NCBI GenBank assembly: GCA_030844895.1
Contig: CM061226.1
Location: forward strand, 46,756,238 to 46,820,237
From: Ambrosia x helenae
Lineage: Eukaryota; Streptophyta; Magnoliopsida; Asterales; Asteraceae
Reading direction: 5' to 3'
DNA length: 64,000 nucleotides
Shown here piece after piece: positions 10,435-22,348 of this stretch (its first letter is position 1; each line of letters starts with the position of its first letter). Below the pieces are notes generated by a model. It ran no database searches and was not told the DNA's origin. It saw nothing but the letters and a program-made list of their open reading frames with translations. Both the position numbers and the translations under genes were made by a program.

Positions 10435-12762
10435 CTTAAATTACTAATTTTGGGTGCTTAATTCGTTCCTATTTGTGTTTTTCAGGAAACTGGAGCTCCA
10501 AGCCGGAAACAGGGGATTTCCAGGTAAAAACAGGCAAAAACTAGAGATTCCTGAGGATACGAGACTTGCAGCATGTTCTCTATATGTTTGAAGACCAACC
10601 CGGGACTTAAATAGTGATAAAACAGTCCGAGATTGACCCAGCACGCCCATGCATACTTGCACGGAGGCCCTGCACGCTAGAAGACAACGCAGCAAACTTG
10701 GAAGACAAGAAATCTATCAAAGATAATGTGCACGCCCGTGCTATATAACATGGCACGCCCATGCTTGAGACAACAGTACATACAAGACAGAGTTGCAGCC
10801 AACAGAACGTACAAGTGACAAAGAGCACCGCCGTGCCATACCCCTGCACGCCCATGCTCACCGTGGAAGGTCTATAAACAACAAGCTTGCCCCCCCCCCC
10901 CCATTTGAGCATCCCATTCCACCTAGTCTTGAGCCTTCTTGGGTCAACTTCTAAGTTTCTTGCAGAGATCTTGGGGTCCCGTGGGAGGCCTTAGGGCTAT
11001 CCTAACACACCCACCAAGGAAGCCTCGTCCTACCTTGATCATCTTGGCCAAGCATGGGATCATAGAGTAGCTTATGCAATAAACATCGAGGGTCGTGAGG
11101 ATGATACTAGATACATAGCACTAGGAGATGGAGAGCTTGTCTATGAGCAGCCATGTTCATGTGTTGATCATTTGTTATGGTTGTATCTTTCTATTATTCC
11201 CAAACCCACTTTGATTTGTAGACTTTTATCATTATTAGTAGTAGTTATTTTCAGTTATTTGTTGTGTTATCTTCTTTCTAATTCTTGTTTATTTATCTTG
11301 TGATAGGTTCAAATGATGATTAACTTAATAACATAAATCAACCCTAACTTGATTAATTAACTAGAGGTTTAATCAGCTTCTGGTAGTCCCGAGCTAGATA
11401 CAAGGCGAGGAAACCGATAGTGAGACAGATCCCTCGGGCTTCTGATATCAAAACCGGGTTCTAAGCAATGGCTTCTGAAGTGGACCAGATCTGAGTGACA
11501 CATTTATGGTACTTACCAGTTGATTGAATGATCTTCTTGGTAAAGGGCGGATTCCCTAAAGGGCGGATTCCCTACGGGTGCACCAGTGATCTTCGGATTG
11601 CACACCTTTAGGATTATGTGGAATTGTCAAGGGTTTTCATTTAGCTCGGGAGATTATGGGTTGGGTTTATTAAGTCATCAATCATCAAACCAACTTTATA
11701 TTAAATTGATCACTAAATATTAAAGTGTCACTTTTTAAAGATAAATCAAACAAGAGTTCTAATTCTAGGTCTCGCCAGTACGAATCCGTTAACCAGTGGG
11801 GATACCTTTCAGTTGAGGTGACTGTAAGAGAGATCCTTTGGTCTTCATGATCGTTAACCTACTTAGGGGATACGATGTCACCAAGACTGACTATAAAAAG
11901 AGATCATTTGGCAAGGAAAGCGAGAGCTAAGGGAGGTGTACAGTGTTCCAGGACGGAAGTGAAGCCTCCATTACAAGAAGAAGATGAGTCTGAGGAGCAA
12001 AGACTTGACCGCGGTTTGGGAAGCCTGCTATATGCAAGGCTCAGGCGGAGTACCTTCATGCGGACGCGCATTGGGAGGTTTTGCATTCTACTCAATAGTG
12101 GCCCCGTTTCTATATCAAGGAGTCAACACTTCAAGATCACTCTCGTCCTCCTCACAAATAATTAATCTAAATTATTAATTTTAATAGTAAACTTAACTAC
12201 TTATACGGAGGGCCCCAATATGTGCATATCAGCTTACTCTACTATTTTATTCTTTTATTTTATTAAAACCCAAAACCTTTTTAAAACTATTTCTTTAAGA
12301 ACCCATGTGTTTTATTTTTCTTTTCAAACCCGGTTAGTTAAATGATGAAAGGTTGAGTAAGGGAAAGTGTGTTCTCTGGAATACGATACTCGGTATTTAC
12401 CCTAGCAAGCTATACTATACACGTCAGGTTCTCTGCCTATGTGTTGGTTTTAGTTTCTAAATTAATTATCGTTTACTTTATAAATTTAAAACTTGTTAAA
12501 AAAGGTTTATTAGAAATCAATCGTTTTCCCCAAACCAATGGTTTGGAATTGACACATCAAGTTTTTGGCACCGGGAAAATTGACATCTTTCTAAATTACT
12601 AAAACCTAACGCATCAAACACCCATATCCTATGCCCTGTGCTACATTTAGTCAAAGTCAATGGAAACTTTTAGAACATTGATTCGGGAAAAAATATGTGT
12701 ATTTAATGTCATTGTAAGGGCATGGTAAGGTTACTCCACAGATAGCATATTTTGTAAGAAGT
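10435..12762. repeat. Dispersed repeat R1, copy A
   Basis: From about 10,740 to 12,762 this is a close copy of 28,064-30,075. It contains alternating GCACGCCC/GGGCGTGC words, a poly-C run (about 10,892-10,904) and a near-terminal TTTTGGCACCGGG (12,563-12,575). That last word resembles the primer-site region of Tat/Athila-type gypsy elements (TGGCGCCG...), so R1 is probably an LTR plus leader of such an element. A short direct duplication of 'aagggcggattccct' occurs near 11,550 in this copy only. Reading frames in it are short and not conserved as proteins. Confidence 0.65.
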
Positions 12763-12958
12763 GTGAAAATGATCAATAATTGATATGTTAGGCTTCATTT
12801 TTGGACTTAGTTATAATATTTTGGATTGTTCTGCTTAGAAAAATATCTAACATAACAATTAAAAACCAAAAGCAATGTATTCTAGGCATAAAACATAAAA
12901 CATCATGCCAAGAAAGTTAACCAATATGTTTTAAGTGTTTTAAATTCCATTGCTATAA

Positions 12959-13797
12959 TGTAACACCCCAACCGATGGCGGAAACATCAGAATGTCACGT
13001 ATTGACGATTGTTCAGTAGCTCATGGTAAATAATAAGTTTCAATAATCGATTAAATAAATTACATACAATTGTTCTAAAAGAATTTGTACATCAAATGAG
13101 AAACACTAAATATAAATCTTCAAGCATTAACTCTAATCCTCAAGCAAAGCTATAACCTGAAACATGTTAAGTTTGAAAATATTTTGGGTCAACAAAAGTT
13201 GGTGAGAATTACATAGGTTTGAATATTGTATCATGAGTATAAAAGCTTGTACAATTCTAGTGTCATGGCAAATCTAGTCCATATGTTAAAACAACACTAC
13301 CCGGTAAATTGTTTGCATAATCAAACCTCGTGACATGATTATTGTGGTCCATCCCATACGCATATGGTTCACTCGTTTTTGTTATATAATCGATAACAAT
13401 CACCCACGCTACCCATACTGGAGGTACACGTATCCGGGGGGGGTTGTCAATCCAATAGATCTATCATTGTGTATCGTTGGCTTGTACGGAGTTAATGATT
13501 ATGCTAGTCTAATTGTGCTTACCAAAGTATTGTTTAAGACATAATGCAACATAGAATAACACATAGACACTTATGTTGAATTGCATTTGAAAATGTAACA
13601 TGTTTCACCCTAAAAATTGTAAAATAGTAAAAGGGGCTATGTAAACTCACCTTAGCACAAGTGTTGAATCCTTTGATATAGTCTAAATGTGGCACAAACG
13701 ATTCCAAATATTACCAAACAGAAATCGAAGCTAGTTGCCTCAAAGAGAAAGTCAACACAATATGATTGCACGATTAAAATAATGATTTTATCATAAT
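12959..13797 (-). mobile_element. Partial gypsy LTR (3' portion), minus orientation, split by the Copia insertion
   Basis: The first bases, TGTAACACCCCAACCGATGG, are the reverse complement of the 3' end of the LTR at 54,098-55,503. The block ATGTAAACTCACCTTAGC near 13,640 also matches that LTR. Identity is patchy, so this is an older or different subfamily copy. The Copia element begins at 13,798 after the target word ATAAT; no clear continuation of this LTR is recognisable beyond the Copia element. Confidence 0.65.
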
Positions 13798-14336
13798 TGT
13801 AGAAGGATCGGATTGACAAAAACAATAAAGTTGATCAAACAAGTTTACTAATTCAAGTGCGGAATCCTTGAATTAGTTACAATATGATAATAATATCAAC
13901 AAAACGCAGAAATCATCTTCAAATCATTCATTTCATTAATTATCAAACTCAATTACACGTTAAAAATGATGTTTATAATCAATTACAGACGTGAACAAAG
14001 TTGACTCAAAACCCTAGGGAGATCACTAGACTGGAGGGAAACAAAAATGACAAAAGTTACAATTCAAAAATGAACATGGCCTTATATAGGACTGCACATT
14101 CCCCCATATAGTATGGTCGAATGTGCAGGTTCGACCAATCACACTGGTCGAACCAAGCAATACATAAAAATCTATTTCTACCTTCGACCTCCAGTTCTCC
14201 TTCGCACCTTTGAGCTTCCTTCGCCCGTTCAAAAACACTCCTTCGACCCTTTATTTCTTCCTTCGACCATTCGACTATACACATAAACATATGTTAAATG
14301 TAATCCAAAGCATTAGTCGCACAAAATGCTTCTACA
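13798..14336 (-). repeat. Copia 3' LTR
   Basis: It pairs with 22,349-22,886. It carries a dense run of TTCGACC/TTCGCCC/GGTCGAA words between 14,113 and 14,275. A TATA-like TATATAAGG (minus strand, about 14,095-14,087) could be the LTR promoter. Confidence 0.9.
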
Positions 14337-14349
14337 AACTCCCCCTCGA

Positions 14350-14989
14350 CTATTGCTTGGATTGTTTACGCTCTTGGTCCATCCTTTTGTTCATCAACTT
14401 TATGTGTAATTGTTTCTTTTGTTCTAAGGTCATCACCGGTGCATAAACTTGTTTCGGCTTTATCTTCTTGACATCAGAAACATCTTGAATCTTCACGAAC
14501 TTACCCAACTTCTTGTCATAATCACATCCAGCATTTATGTCATGAGCAAAGCACAGGATTACCACCCGTTGGTATTTGCTTGCTTGATCACAATCCTTCA
14601 CCTCACTGTAAATCGGATTATAATATAACATAATGATATCCTCATGTGAGCAGTTAATCAACCACATAGGATCAAATATGTGTATTTTTCTTGTAATCTT
14701 TCACATCGTCTTTCAAAACTATCACAGCCTCTGCAGTTTTCCATTCATAGTACCACCAAATGAAATCTTTAGCAAAGTGTTGTGGGATCTGCATCAACGG
14801 AATGTGTTTCAACACTTTCGGTGGTTTGTACTTCAACATCACCTTGGGCATTCTGGTTATCTCATCAATCTCTTTCTTATGAACAATCCTTTTCGGATAC
14901 TGAGGAGTAAACAAATTCCATTTCGTCCTACTTTCCCTCGACATACGATCTGCAAAATAAGCAATATGATCGTTCACAGAGCCAGTCAA
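14350..14989 (-). CDS. Copia 3' accessory ORF, unknown function (two pieces)
   Basis: Two adjacent open frames (14,989-14,672 and 14,667-14,350) lie between the truncated RT frame and the polypurine tract. Read together they form about 210 codons of ordinary amino-acid composition, with WWYYEWKTAEAVIVLKDD, then LYYNPIYSEVKDCDQ, and a basic C-terminus rich in Lys/Arg/Gln. They do not look like RT or RNase H of Copia elements. With the C-terminal part of the frame at 15,032-15,589 they may be one former ORF of over 350 codons. No membrane segment or known domain is visible. An SIRE-type env-like ORF occupies this position in some Copia lineages, but I see no signal peptide or transmembrane helix to support that. 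Confidence 0.45.
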
Positions 14990-15031
14990 CTGGTGTCTAC
15001 ATATATCTCGAATCGCCCAGTATGGAAGAGT

Positions 15032-15589
15032 CTACAAATTGTGAAATCTTTCAAAATAAAGTATCCCTTTCTCCCACTTAACAGCTACACATTTCAACTG
15101 TTTTACAAACTTCCATCCCAACGCTCTTCCTTTAAACATCTCGTTGTGTAACTTGTAAAAACTTCCCTGGATCTCTGTCTTGGGACGATTTGCTTCTTTC
15201 TCCTTCAGTTTCCTCAATAAATCTTTCAAACTATCAGATTGTTCTGTGTTCAGTTTATCCTGCCCTGGAAATACTTTTTCCATAAATCTCTTACTCTTTT
15301 CACGAGCAAGTTTCTCGGCTTCTTTCAGCAACTCATCAGTAAACTCAGCAAATCCAGAATCTTTATCCATTTGATACACCTTAAATTTCTTGTAGGATGC
15401 AAATGCCAGAAACATTCGGATAGCCTCTAAGCGTGCAACAGGTGCATAGATTTCGTTGTAATCGATTCCCTCAACTTGATGAAATCCTTGTACAACCAAA
15501 CGAGCTTTGTTCCTTACGATCACTCCTCTATCATCCTTTTTGCATTTGAATACCCATTTCGTTCCAATCTTCTTTCGTCCTGGGGGCAA
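15032..15589 (-). pseudogene. Copia RT N-terminus fused to unrelated coding sequence
   Basis: The first about 73 residues are the start of Copia RT: IGTKWVFKCKKDD, NKARLVVQGFHQVEGIDY, and APVARLEAIRMFLAFAS, ending in KVYQMD. In Copia RTs this is followed by V-K-S-A-F-L-N-G and then the YVDD motif; here the reading goes directly to DSGFAEFTDELLKEAEKLAR, a charged, probably helical region of about 110 residues. The palm, YVDD, thumb and RNase H are gone. Either a deletion fused RT to a downstream accessory ORF, or the element captured foreign sequence. The fusion point is near 15,370. Confidence 0.7.
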
Positions 15590-15622
15590 ATCTGTTAGTG
15601 TCCAAACGCCAAGTTTCCGAAA

Positions 15623-16069
15623 CTACAACAACTCCTCTTGCATTGCTTCCACCCAAGCGTCATCCAAAAGAGCATCCTTGTAAGTCCGCAGCTCAACCTG
15701 CGAAACATAACAAGCAAAAGACCAGTCATTCTGAAAACCTGATTTTTGAATTTTGGCATATAAAGCAAGATTGCCAAGGTTTTCCGGTGAGTTAGCATTC
15801 CTTAATTGACCTCTCGTCATCACACTGCTACCAGGATCACCAATAACCTGCTCGATCAGGTGAATTCGATGTATCTGAGATTCCGGATAATCGGGTACTT
15901 GGACTCCCGTCTGAGTAGTTAAATTCTCTACAGAAACCAGATCATTGCCCACATTCGATGATGAAGCAACATTTGTATTTGGGTTCACTGGTGGTGTCAC
16001 TGTAGCATGATCTAAGATAGCTTCACTTGTAACATCAACGTTGTCATCTTCTGATTCTGATGAATTCAA
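15623..16069 (-). pseudogene. Copia integrase-RT linker
   Basis: About 148 codons, rich in Ser, Asn and Thr, contain the word RIHLIEQVIGDPGS and then GQLRNANS, which match the spacer that normally precedes RT in Copia polyproteins. The segment ends KDALLDDAWVEAMQEELL, typical of the residues just before the RT domain. A frame break separates it from 15,589. Confidence 0.75.
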
Positions 16070-16124
16070 AGTTGTGGAAGCTTCTTGGAATACCTCTTCT
16101 TCAACGACATGAACATTGGTATCA

Positions 16125-16823
16125 TTAGAAGCTGCTTGGGGGGTTCACGGTGATCGGACGCACCAACGGTGAAGTCACTGCGTTTTCAACCTCGTAATAT
16201 AAACGTAATACAGCCTCTTCAACCAAGCTATCTAGGTTGAATGATTCAAAGAAATCTTTGTAATCAAACATCCAGTCTGGACCGCTTCCCTGTAAATTCT
16301 GAGTGTACCGTTGCACTTCAACGTTAGCCCACTCCTCGACTTGACGAGTTCGTTTGTTGAATACCCGTTTGAGCGGGGTTGCATATCCAACAAAGTATCC
16401 TTCTTCAGCCTTTGGTGCGAACTTCTCAGATGGATTAAGCATAGTACAAGGAGCTCCAAACGGTTCTAGATACTCTAAATTCGGCTTTCGACGATTCAAC
16501 AGCTCATAAGAAGTTTTGCCAAACTTCTTCACCGTTAAAACACGATTAAGAGTATAACAAGCTGCGTAAATTGCTTCGTTCCAGAACATTACTGAAAGAT
16601 TTGAGTCCGCAAGCATTGTTCTCGCCGTTTCTATTAGAGTCATGTTTTTTGCGTTCGGCGACACCGTTCTGTTGTGGGGTATACGGAGCACTGTATTCAT
16701 GATGAATACCTTTGTTTTCACAAAGATCGTCCATCTGAGCATTTTTAAACTCCGTCCCATTATCACTCCTGATTCTCTTGATCTTGAGACCATAGATATT
16801 TTCCAGTCGAGTGAACAGAACAT
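16125..16823 (-). pseudogene. Copia integrase C-terminal part
   Basis: This frame takes over from the integrase core after a one-base shift near 16,645. It holds NMTLIETARTMLADS, the helix that follows the catalytic Glu, then AACYTLNRVL and the GKTSYELLNRRKPN block, then the chromatin-side segment EEGYFVGYA. The order is that of Copia integrase C-terminal domains. The upstream 60 codons of this frame are out of phase and meaningless. Confidence 0.8.
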
Positions 16824-17313
16824 TCAAATTATCAAACGTGTCGCTTTTACGGTGTAAGCACATAACCCATGAAAATCTTGAAAAATCATCAGTCACCACA
16901 AGACAGTACAATTCTCCAGCATGACTTTTATGCTTGACCGGTCCAAACAGATCCATGTGCAAACGTTCAAGTGGCAATTCAACAGAATTGACTTTCTTTG
17001 GCCTATGGGATTGTTTGTGCTGCTTACCCTTCTTACAACTCACACACTTGTCATTTAAGTGAAAATGTTTAACATTCACGCCTGTGACAAGTTCATTCTT
17101 CACCAATTGATTCATCTTTCGTAGGTTAATGTGTCCCATTCTCCTATGCCACATAATTGATTCTTTTTCTGTAGCCTTGGAGAGAAAACACGTGACTTGG
17201 CCTTGGGTGGTCATTGCTTTAGACATGTCGAGAATGTACAAGTTATTCACTCTCGGCCCTTTAATATCACCCACTCTTTTGGTAATTCGAAACCCGGCTT
17301 GAGTATGTAGCAA
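16546..17313 (-). pseudogene. Copia GAG-pre-integrase and integrase core
   Basis: The HHCC zinc-binding region reads MWHRRMGHINLRKMNQL then KCVSCKKGKQHK. The catalytic DDE core is visible as LHMDLFGPV (first Asp), IRSDNGTEFKN (second Asp) and TPQQNGVAERK (Glu). All catalytic residues are present, so the integrase was functional until the shift near 16,645 that leaves this frame at KKHD. Family role: insertion of the cDNA into chromosomal DNA. This frame overlaps the protease frame at its upstream end. Confidence 0.9.
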
Positions 17314-17600
17314 GATTTGTCATCAAAGAATACAGAAAATTGCTTATCACATATCTGACTAACACTGAGCAAATTGTAATCTATTTGTTTCACGTAAGAA
17401 ATTCTCTCAAAACTCACTATTCCATTGCTCACACTACCTTCCATGGTAATATAACCTCCCTTGTTTCCTGCAAACGCTACATAACCTCCATTGATGTTTC
17501 TGATATCAAATAGTAGCGAAAGATCCCCTGTCATGTGACCAGAAGCTCCACTGTCAACAATCCAAAGACTACTCACAGGGCCAGCTGAAGCTCCCTGCAC
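17247..17600 (-). pseudogene. Copia aspartic protease
   Basis: The motif WIVDSGASGHMTG carries the DSG catalytic triad of retropepsins. It is followed by VAFAGNKGGYITMEG and NLLSVSQICD, the usual Copia protease tail. A frame break follows near 17,300. Family role: cleaving Gag-Pol into mature proteins. Confidence 0.88.
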
Positions 17601-17616
17601 ATATCAAGTAAAGAAA

Positions 17617-18024
17617 TTAGATTTTTCGGGGGACCCAAGCCTGTTTGGTCTTGGGTCTTTGAACAGTTTGTTTCAAAGATTCAGATTTCTCACAAACAGT
17701 TTGATTTGTATCGACCTTTTTCTGATCACTCAAATCTTTTTCATTCTTTGGTTTCACATTTTGTTGTGAAGTTGAAGCACCTTCAGAACCCTTTGGTGAC
17801 CAAGATTGTTCAGATCGTTTCAAGATCCGGATTTGAGATTTTGGGGTCTCAGCCGGTTTCTTTACTTCTTCTTTGAACGATACTTTCTTGGTTACCTTCT
17901 CTGATTTAACAGAGACAGGTCCAACTGTTGGTTTTTCTGTCTTTTTCTTATCAACAGTTGTGTTCACCATTGGTTTCTTAAGAGATTTCTCAGTGGCTAT
18001 CCGGTTGCGGCGATCATATGTCAT
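17617..18024 (-). pseudogene. Copia gag-protease linker
   Basis: About 135 codons are lysine-, serine- and threonine-rich (many KK and SE pairs) with no domain. It ends KQAWVPRKI, a tail often found shortly before the Copia protease. One stop separates it from the protease frame. Confidence 0.6.
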
Positions 18025-18140
18025 CTGACGATTTTCCCTCCTTTTAAAATAATTGCTTTGATTATAAAAAGGTGCTGGTTGAGGGACAAATCATCTTTGT
18101 GGATAACAATGATTGTCGATTGGACATTCATATTTCTACT

Positions 18141-19325
18141 TCATTTCCACCTCGTGCCTCTTGTGTCTTCGTACGGGCAGTGAGCAAGTAAATGCCCTCT
18201 CTCCCCGCACTTAAAACATGCACGGTACTCTTCAAAATTGTTCTTGGCATTCGACTTTGAATAACTAGTGATAGGATATTGATCATCCATACACCTTCTT
18301 CTCAAACTCTTAGGAGCTGGGTCCTTTGAGTAAGTCGGCTCAAGAAAACCATTTGACTTTTCTTTTGGTTTAATAAATTCTGTGACATGGACCTTTGGTT
18401 CTTTAGGAACATCCAAATGAATTTTCTTTAAGATTGTTGGAGGTATATCATTTGTTCGCTCATGTTTCGGGAACCAAATGGTACTCTCCTGCCAAATTTT
18501 CTCAATTTCTGAATAGTTGGCAAATTCTATTGGATATTCTTCATCAGAAATTATCTTATCGGATCCTTGCATCCGATAGAAAACTTTAACAGGTTTATCA
18601 CAGGATTCATTTTGCTTTTCATTTTTATTCTCATTTTTCTTTTCAATTTTCTTCTCAATTTTCTTCTCAACAAGCTTAACTAATTGATTCTTTCTATGAG
18701 CGTTAGCCATGGGATGGACAATCTGAGATGGTGAAACAGGTTCATTAGTGATTATGTAATTTTCATCAGAAATATCACACATCTTTTCAGAAACCGTCTC
18801 AGACTGTTCATCCTCTTCATCAGAATCATCAGCAGCAACAACACCTTCATTATTTCCCAAAATAGGTCTAACATCAGAATAAGGGTCTCCCACACTAGAG
18901 GTGTTTGAGTCGTCATCTGATGTAGAGTCAGATTTAACTGAGCTCTCCGGTGCTATTGAGTGCAAATTATGGTTTTCAAACAACACCGGAGCTGGGACAG
19001 CTTTGTAGTTTGCACTACTAGACTGTGAAGGCTCTTCTATTATATGATCAACAACATAAGCGATATGCTTATAACTCTTAAGCTTTTTGTTCACTTTTTC
19101 TGCAAAGCACTTGATGGTGGCCATTTCTAGTTTTGTGTTTTCTAAATCATTGATATAATTATTTATGGCCATTTGTTTCAAAGATAAAGTCTTTTTCAAT
19201 TCTAAAACATCTTTCTTATAATCATCAAGTACTCTGTTAAACTCTTTTGCTTCTTTTTGATAGGATTGACAATTGATTTTTGCACTCTCAAGATGAACCT
19301 TGAGTTGCTTATTCTCATCTTTCAA
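18141..19325 (-). pseudogene. Copia second Gag-like region with coiled coil and CCHC knuckle
   Basis: About 394 codons. Residues 1-100 form a coiled coil with regular Leu/Lys heptads (LKVHLESAK, VLELKKTLSLK). The middle is strongly acidic (DDSDEEDEQSE) and then basic with KNEN/KIEK repeats. The C-terminus has one zinc knuckle CFKCGERGHLLAHC (about residues 368-381). This is the second knuckle of the element, the first being at about 20,180. The layout matches a long Gag-to-protease spacer found in some large plant Copia elements. Nucleic-acid binding is inferred from the knuckle. Confidence 0.7.
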
Positions 19326-19499
19326 TTTATCACAAGCTTTGCAATGTTTAACACAATTTGAATTTGAATTAACAGCAGATTCAGTACTTACCTGTTTTGG
19401 AGGTTATGTCATGGCCATCAATGCAAAGTGTGCTTCCTTCCCAGCGAAAAACTTTGAGTAATCAATCTTGGTACAAGCATCATCCACTATGCATGATTT

Positions 19500-20489
19500 T
19501 CAGGTCATCAAGAAGTCAGCTTCAGCAAGCAACTGGTCAATGTCATCATCCAGTGAGTTAACACTAGATTCAGAATCAAACTCACTCTCCTCATCAGAAT
19601 AAGTAGAATCAAACTGCTCTGGAATATCAGCAACCGAATCAAGAATCATTCCAGACTTCTTCTCTGTACAAACATCACTCTCTTCATTCAACTCCTCGAT
19701 CCTCACCTCAGATATCTTTTCAGTCACTACCTCCTCTTCAACCTCTACCGGCTCATCCAAATTCATCTGCTGTGCAACACAAGCCACATTCCCAGCTGTA
19801 ACCTCTTCAACACCTAACTGCATCCCTGTCCAATCAAACCCTTCGTCCTTCTGTATCACCAAAGCTTGGTTTTGATTATCTGTTTGGGTTTGTGTGTTTA
19901 GTGTAGAAATAGGAATGATTGTTTGGTTTGTGTTTTGTGGTGTTTGGTTTTGGTTTTGGTTTTGGTTTTGGTTTTGTGTTGTGTTTTGTCTAGCAGTGTT
20001 ATTTTGTTGGGTATTTTGTCTATTTTGGTAGTTTTGTTGTGGTTGAAAGCTTGAGATATTAGGACTTTGGTAAGATACCTGATTTTGGGTTTGTCGGTTC
20101 TGGTAGTTAGAGTTGAAAGGATTTCTATTTCCCTGCTGAGCTAGTTGTGTGCATTCTCTCTTAAAATGTCCTTTCTCACCACAATTGAAACACGTCACTT
20201 TGGCTTTGTTGAAGCCATAAGTGGTGTTTGGAGAAGTAGACAAATCAGTTCTCCCAGTCTTCTGAATAAAATCAGTAGCTCTCCTCATGATACTTGCAAA
20301 TGCCCATTGAATATCCATGAGCTCCATTTCTTCTTTGTCAATCTGTGCGTAGTCCTCATTGGTCAAGTTGTTATTACCAATTTGAATCGCAACAAGCCCA
20401 TTATACGATGCTACCATGGCTGACACCAATGCTACGTGTTGTTGTGCAATCTTAACAGTAACATTGTTAAGATTTGATGTTTCCAACAC
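19500..20489 (-). pseudogene. Copia Gag C-terminal part with zinc knuckle
   Basis: About 329 codons include the classic CCHC knuckle CFNCGEKGHFKREC near residues 98-111, followed by a Gln/Asn-rich tract (about residues 120-205; plus strand shows GGTTTT repeats at 19,940-19,975) and an acidic tail. The upstream half of Gag is in other frames (20,432-20,833 and 20,873-21,559), so stops or shifts interrupt the original reading. Family role: RNA binding in the virus-like particle. Confidence 0.82.
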
Positions 20490-20833
20490 AATCGCATTTG
20501 ATTTGTTTGACTTTGGTTAACTTGCATCGGGTTCATTTGAGGGATGTATGTTTGTTGTTGAGGTTGGTTCGCAGAATAACATGCTGCTTGTTGTACAGAT
20601 GAAAATGGTGGAATATAAGTTGTAGTAGGATATGATGGTGGGGTATATGATGAGGTTTGAGCAAGATAATTGATTGGTGTTTTGGTTGGTTCAACATGGT
20701 TAGAGACGCACGCGATGTGTGGAGCAACGGTTGAACTCGAACTTGAACTAGAAAGAGAAGAAGAAGTACCACCATGATACAAATCAGGATTCTGGGGAAT
20801 CTGTGCTCTTTTTGCCTTCCTCTTTTCTTCCAT
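20432..20833 (-). pseudogene. Copia Gag middle, low-complexity
   Basis: A Ser-, Thr-, Pro- and Gln-rich stretch (SSSLSSSSSSS, TPPSYPTTTYIPP) of about 133 codons sits between the structural Gag domain and the knuckle region. It has no domain of its own. It overlaps the next frame at about 20,460, where the phase changes. Confidence 0.6.
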
Positions 20834-20872
20834 CTCCTTATTTTCCAGTTTCTGAATGAACTCATTAATTGT

Positions 20873-21559
20873 CTAATATTGGTATGCATCTTTTTCTTTC
20901 AACACCTCTATATGCTGATTCCAATATGGTGGCAATGCATCGGCAAACTTGTCCACCAATTCTGACATAGGTATGCTTATATCATAGCTTGAAAGCTCAG
21001 TGAGTAGATGACAATACCTTGGAACCAACTCCTTCAGCGTCTCGTTCCCCATGTAGCTGAAGTTCTCAAACTCTTTCCGAAGTTCCTCCATCCTCAACTT
21101 CCTCGTCTTCTCATTTCCATCATGCCTATTCTTTAACATGTCCCACAGCTGTTTAGAAGTTGTACAAGAACCAAACTGATGCAACAGATCAATATTAATA
21201 GCTTGGGACAATTGAGAAAACGCCTTCTTCTCAATAGCAAATTTCTTCTTTTCATCATCTACAAGATTCTCCAATGGAATAGGCTCTCCCGTGTTCTCCA
21301 AGATCGGAGCAACATAGCCCTTCGCAATCATCTGCCACGCTTTTGTTCCCTCTAAACCCATTCCCTCCAGATGGATCTTGAATTTGGTCTTCCACGTGTT
21401 GTAATCGACCATCTCCATAAGCTTAGGTGGACGGCTTCCACTCCCCGAAGACAAGTCTTGGATAAGAGTTGAAATGGCATTTGTCGTCTGAGAATGTACT
21501 GCTGTTGCTGCCCACTCCCCAATAATCAGCCATAGGTTGTGGTTGTGGTTGTGCAACAT
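20873..21559 (-). pseudogene. Copia Gag, UBN2-type structural domain
   Basis: About 228 codons. The Gag polypeptide domain of Copia elements (UBN2 family) is seen from YNTWKTKFKIHLEG through KQLWDMLKNRHDG, RKLRMEELRKEFENF and ADALPPYWNQHIEVL. The first 40 residues, rich in His and Asn, may be leader. A TAA follows DAYQY at the end, so the rest of Gag is cut off. Family role: forming the particle that packages element RNA. Confidence 0.82.
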
Positions 21560-21779
21560 GTTGGGGAATAGTACTAGTCATCTCCATGTAATTGATAGGT
21601 TGTGATGGTTGACTAGACTTTTGAGCAGCAACCGACCAAGGATCCATGGTTGTATGTTGTTGTGGTGTTGGATTAAGTCGTGGTGTAGTAGGAAAGTTCC
21701 ACATGTCGATCTGAAAATGATTAAACACGAAAAGATTAGAAAAGTTTTATAACAGATTCTACCTTCGTATGCTACGAGT

Positions 21780-22333
21780 GGGCGAATGTGCACAAATGTT
21801 CACGTTCGACCGTTTAAGAAGATACGAATGTAGAAAATAACAGACTCAAATCACTTTCGACCGTTTACACCCTCGTTCGACCGTTTAAAAACTCACTTTC
21901 GACCGTCCGATTGGTCGAATGAAACTTAAATGGTCGAATGAAAAACTAAACACTGACAAACTCTAGGTTCGACCAACTGAAACACCACGTTCGACCAAAA
22001 AATCACACGTTCGACCAAAAATACTCACACGTTCAACCAGTCTCCCTAGGTTCGACCCTGCATATTCAAAAACGGTTATTCTTTGAAAATCAGTTAATTT
22101 TGATCAATCTTTTCAAAAATTGATGAAATTTGATGATTCTAATCAGGTTTTGTCTCGGATTTGATTTGGAACAAGTTTAACAAAGAGAATTATGCATTTT
22201 ATCCATGAAAACAAGCTCTAATCAATCAATTTATCACCAAAATCAGTTTATCAATGAAAACAGAAAGTTTTTGATCAAAATAGGGTCCAAATCAGATGTA
22301 TTATTATCAAATTGTAGTTGTTTGATCCATATG
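21780..22333 (-). promoter_or_regulatory. Copia leader region with TTCGACC motif cluster
   Basis: Between the 5' LTR and gag, the plus strand shows about ten copies of TTCGACC, or of its complement GGTCGAA, within 21,800-22,055. They are not in a coding frame. The same words fill the element's LTRs. Their function is unknown; a transcription-factor or small-RNA target array is possible. Confidence 0.5.
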
Positions 22334-22345
22334 GCTCTGATACCA
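22334..22345 (-). other. Copia primer binding site (tRNA-iMet)
   Basis: TGGTATCAGAGC on the minus strand lies three bases from the LTR end. It is complementary to the 3' end of plant initiator methionine tRNA. Confidence 0.9.
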
Positions 22346-22348
22346 CTT

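Noticed and set aside
11875..12165. ORF of 96 codons present in both R1 copies
   Set aside because: Both strands are open and the differences between copies do not favour silent sites; it is part of non-coding repeat sequence.
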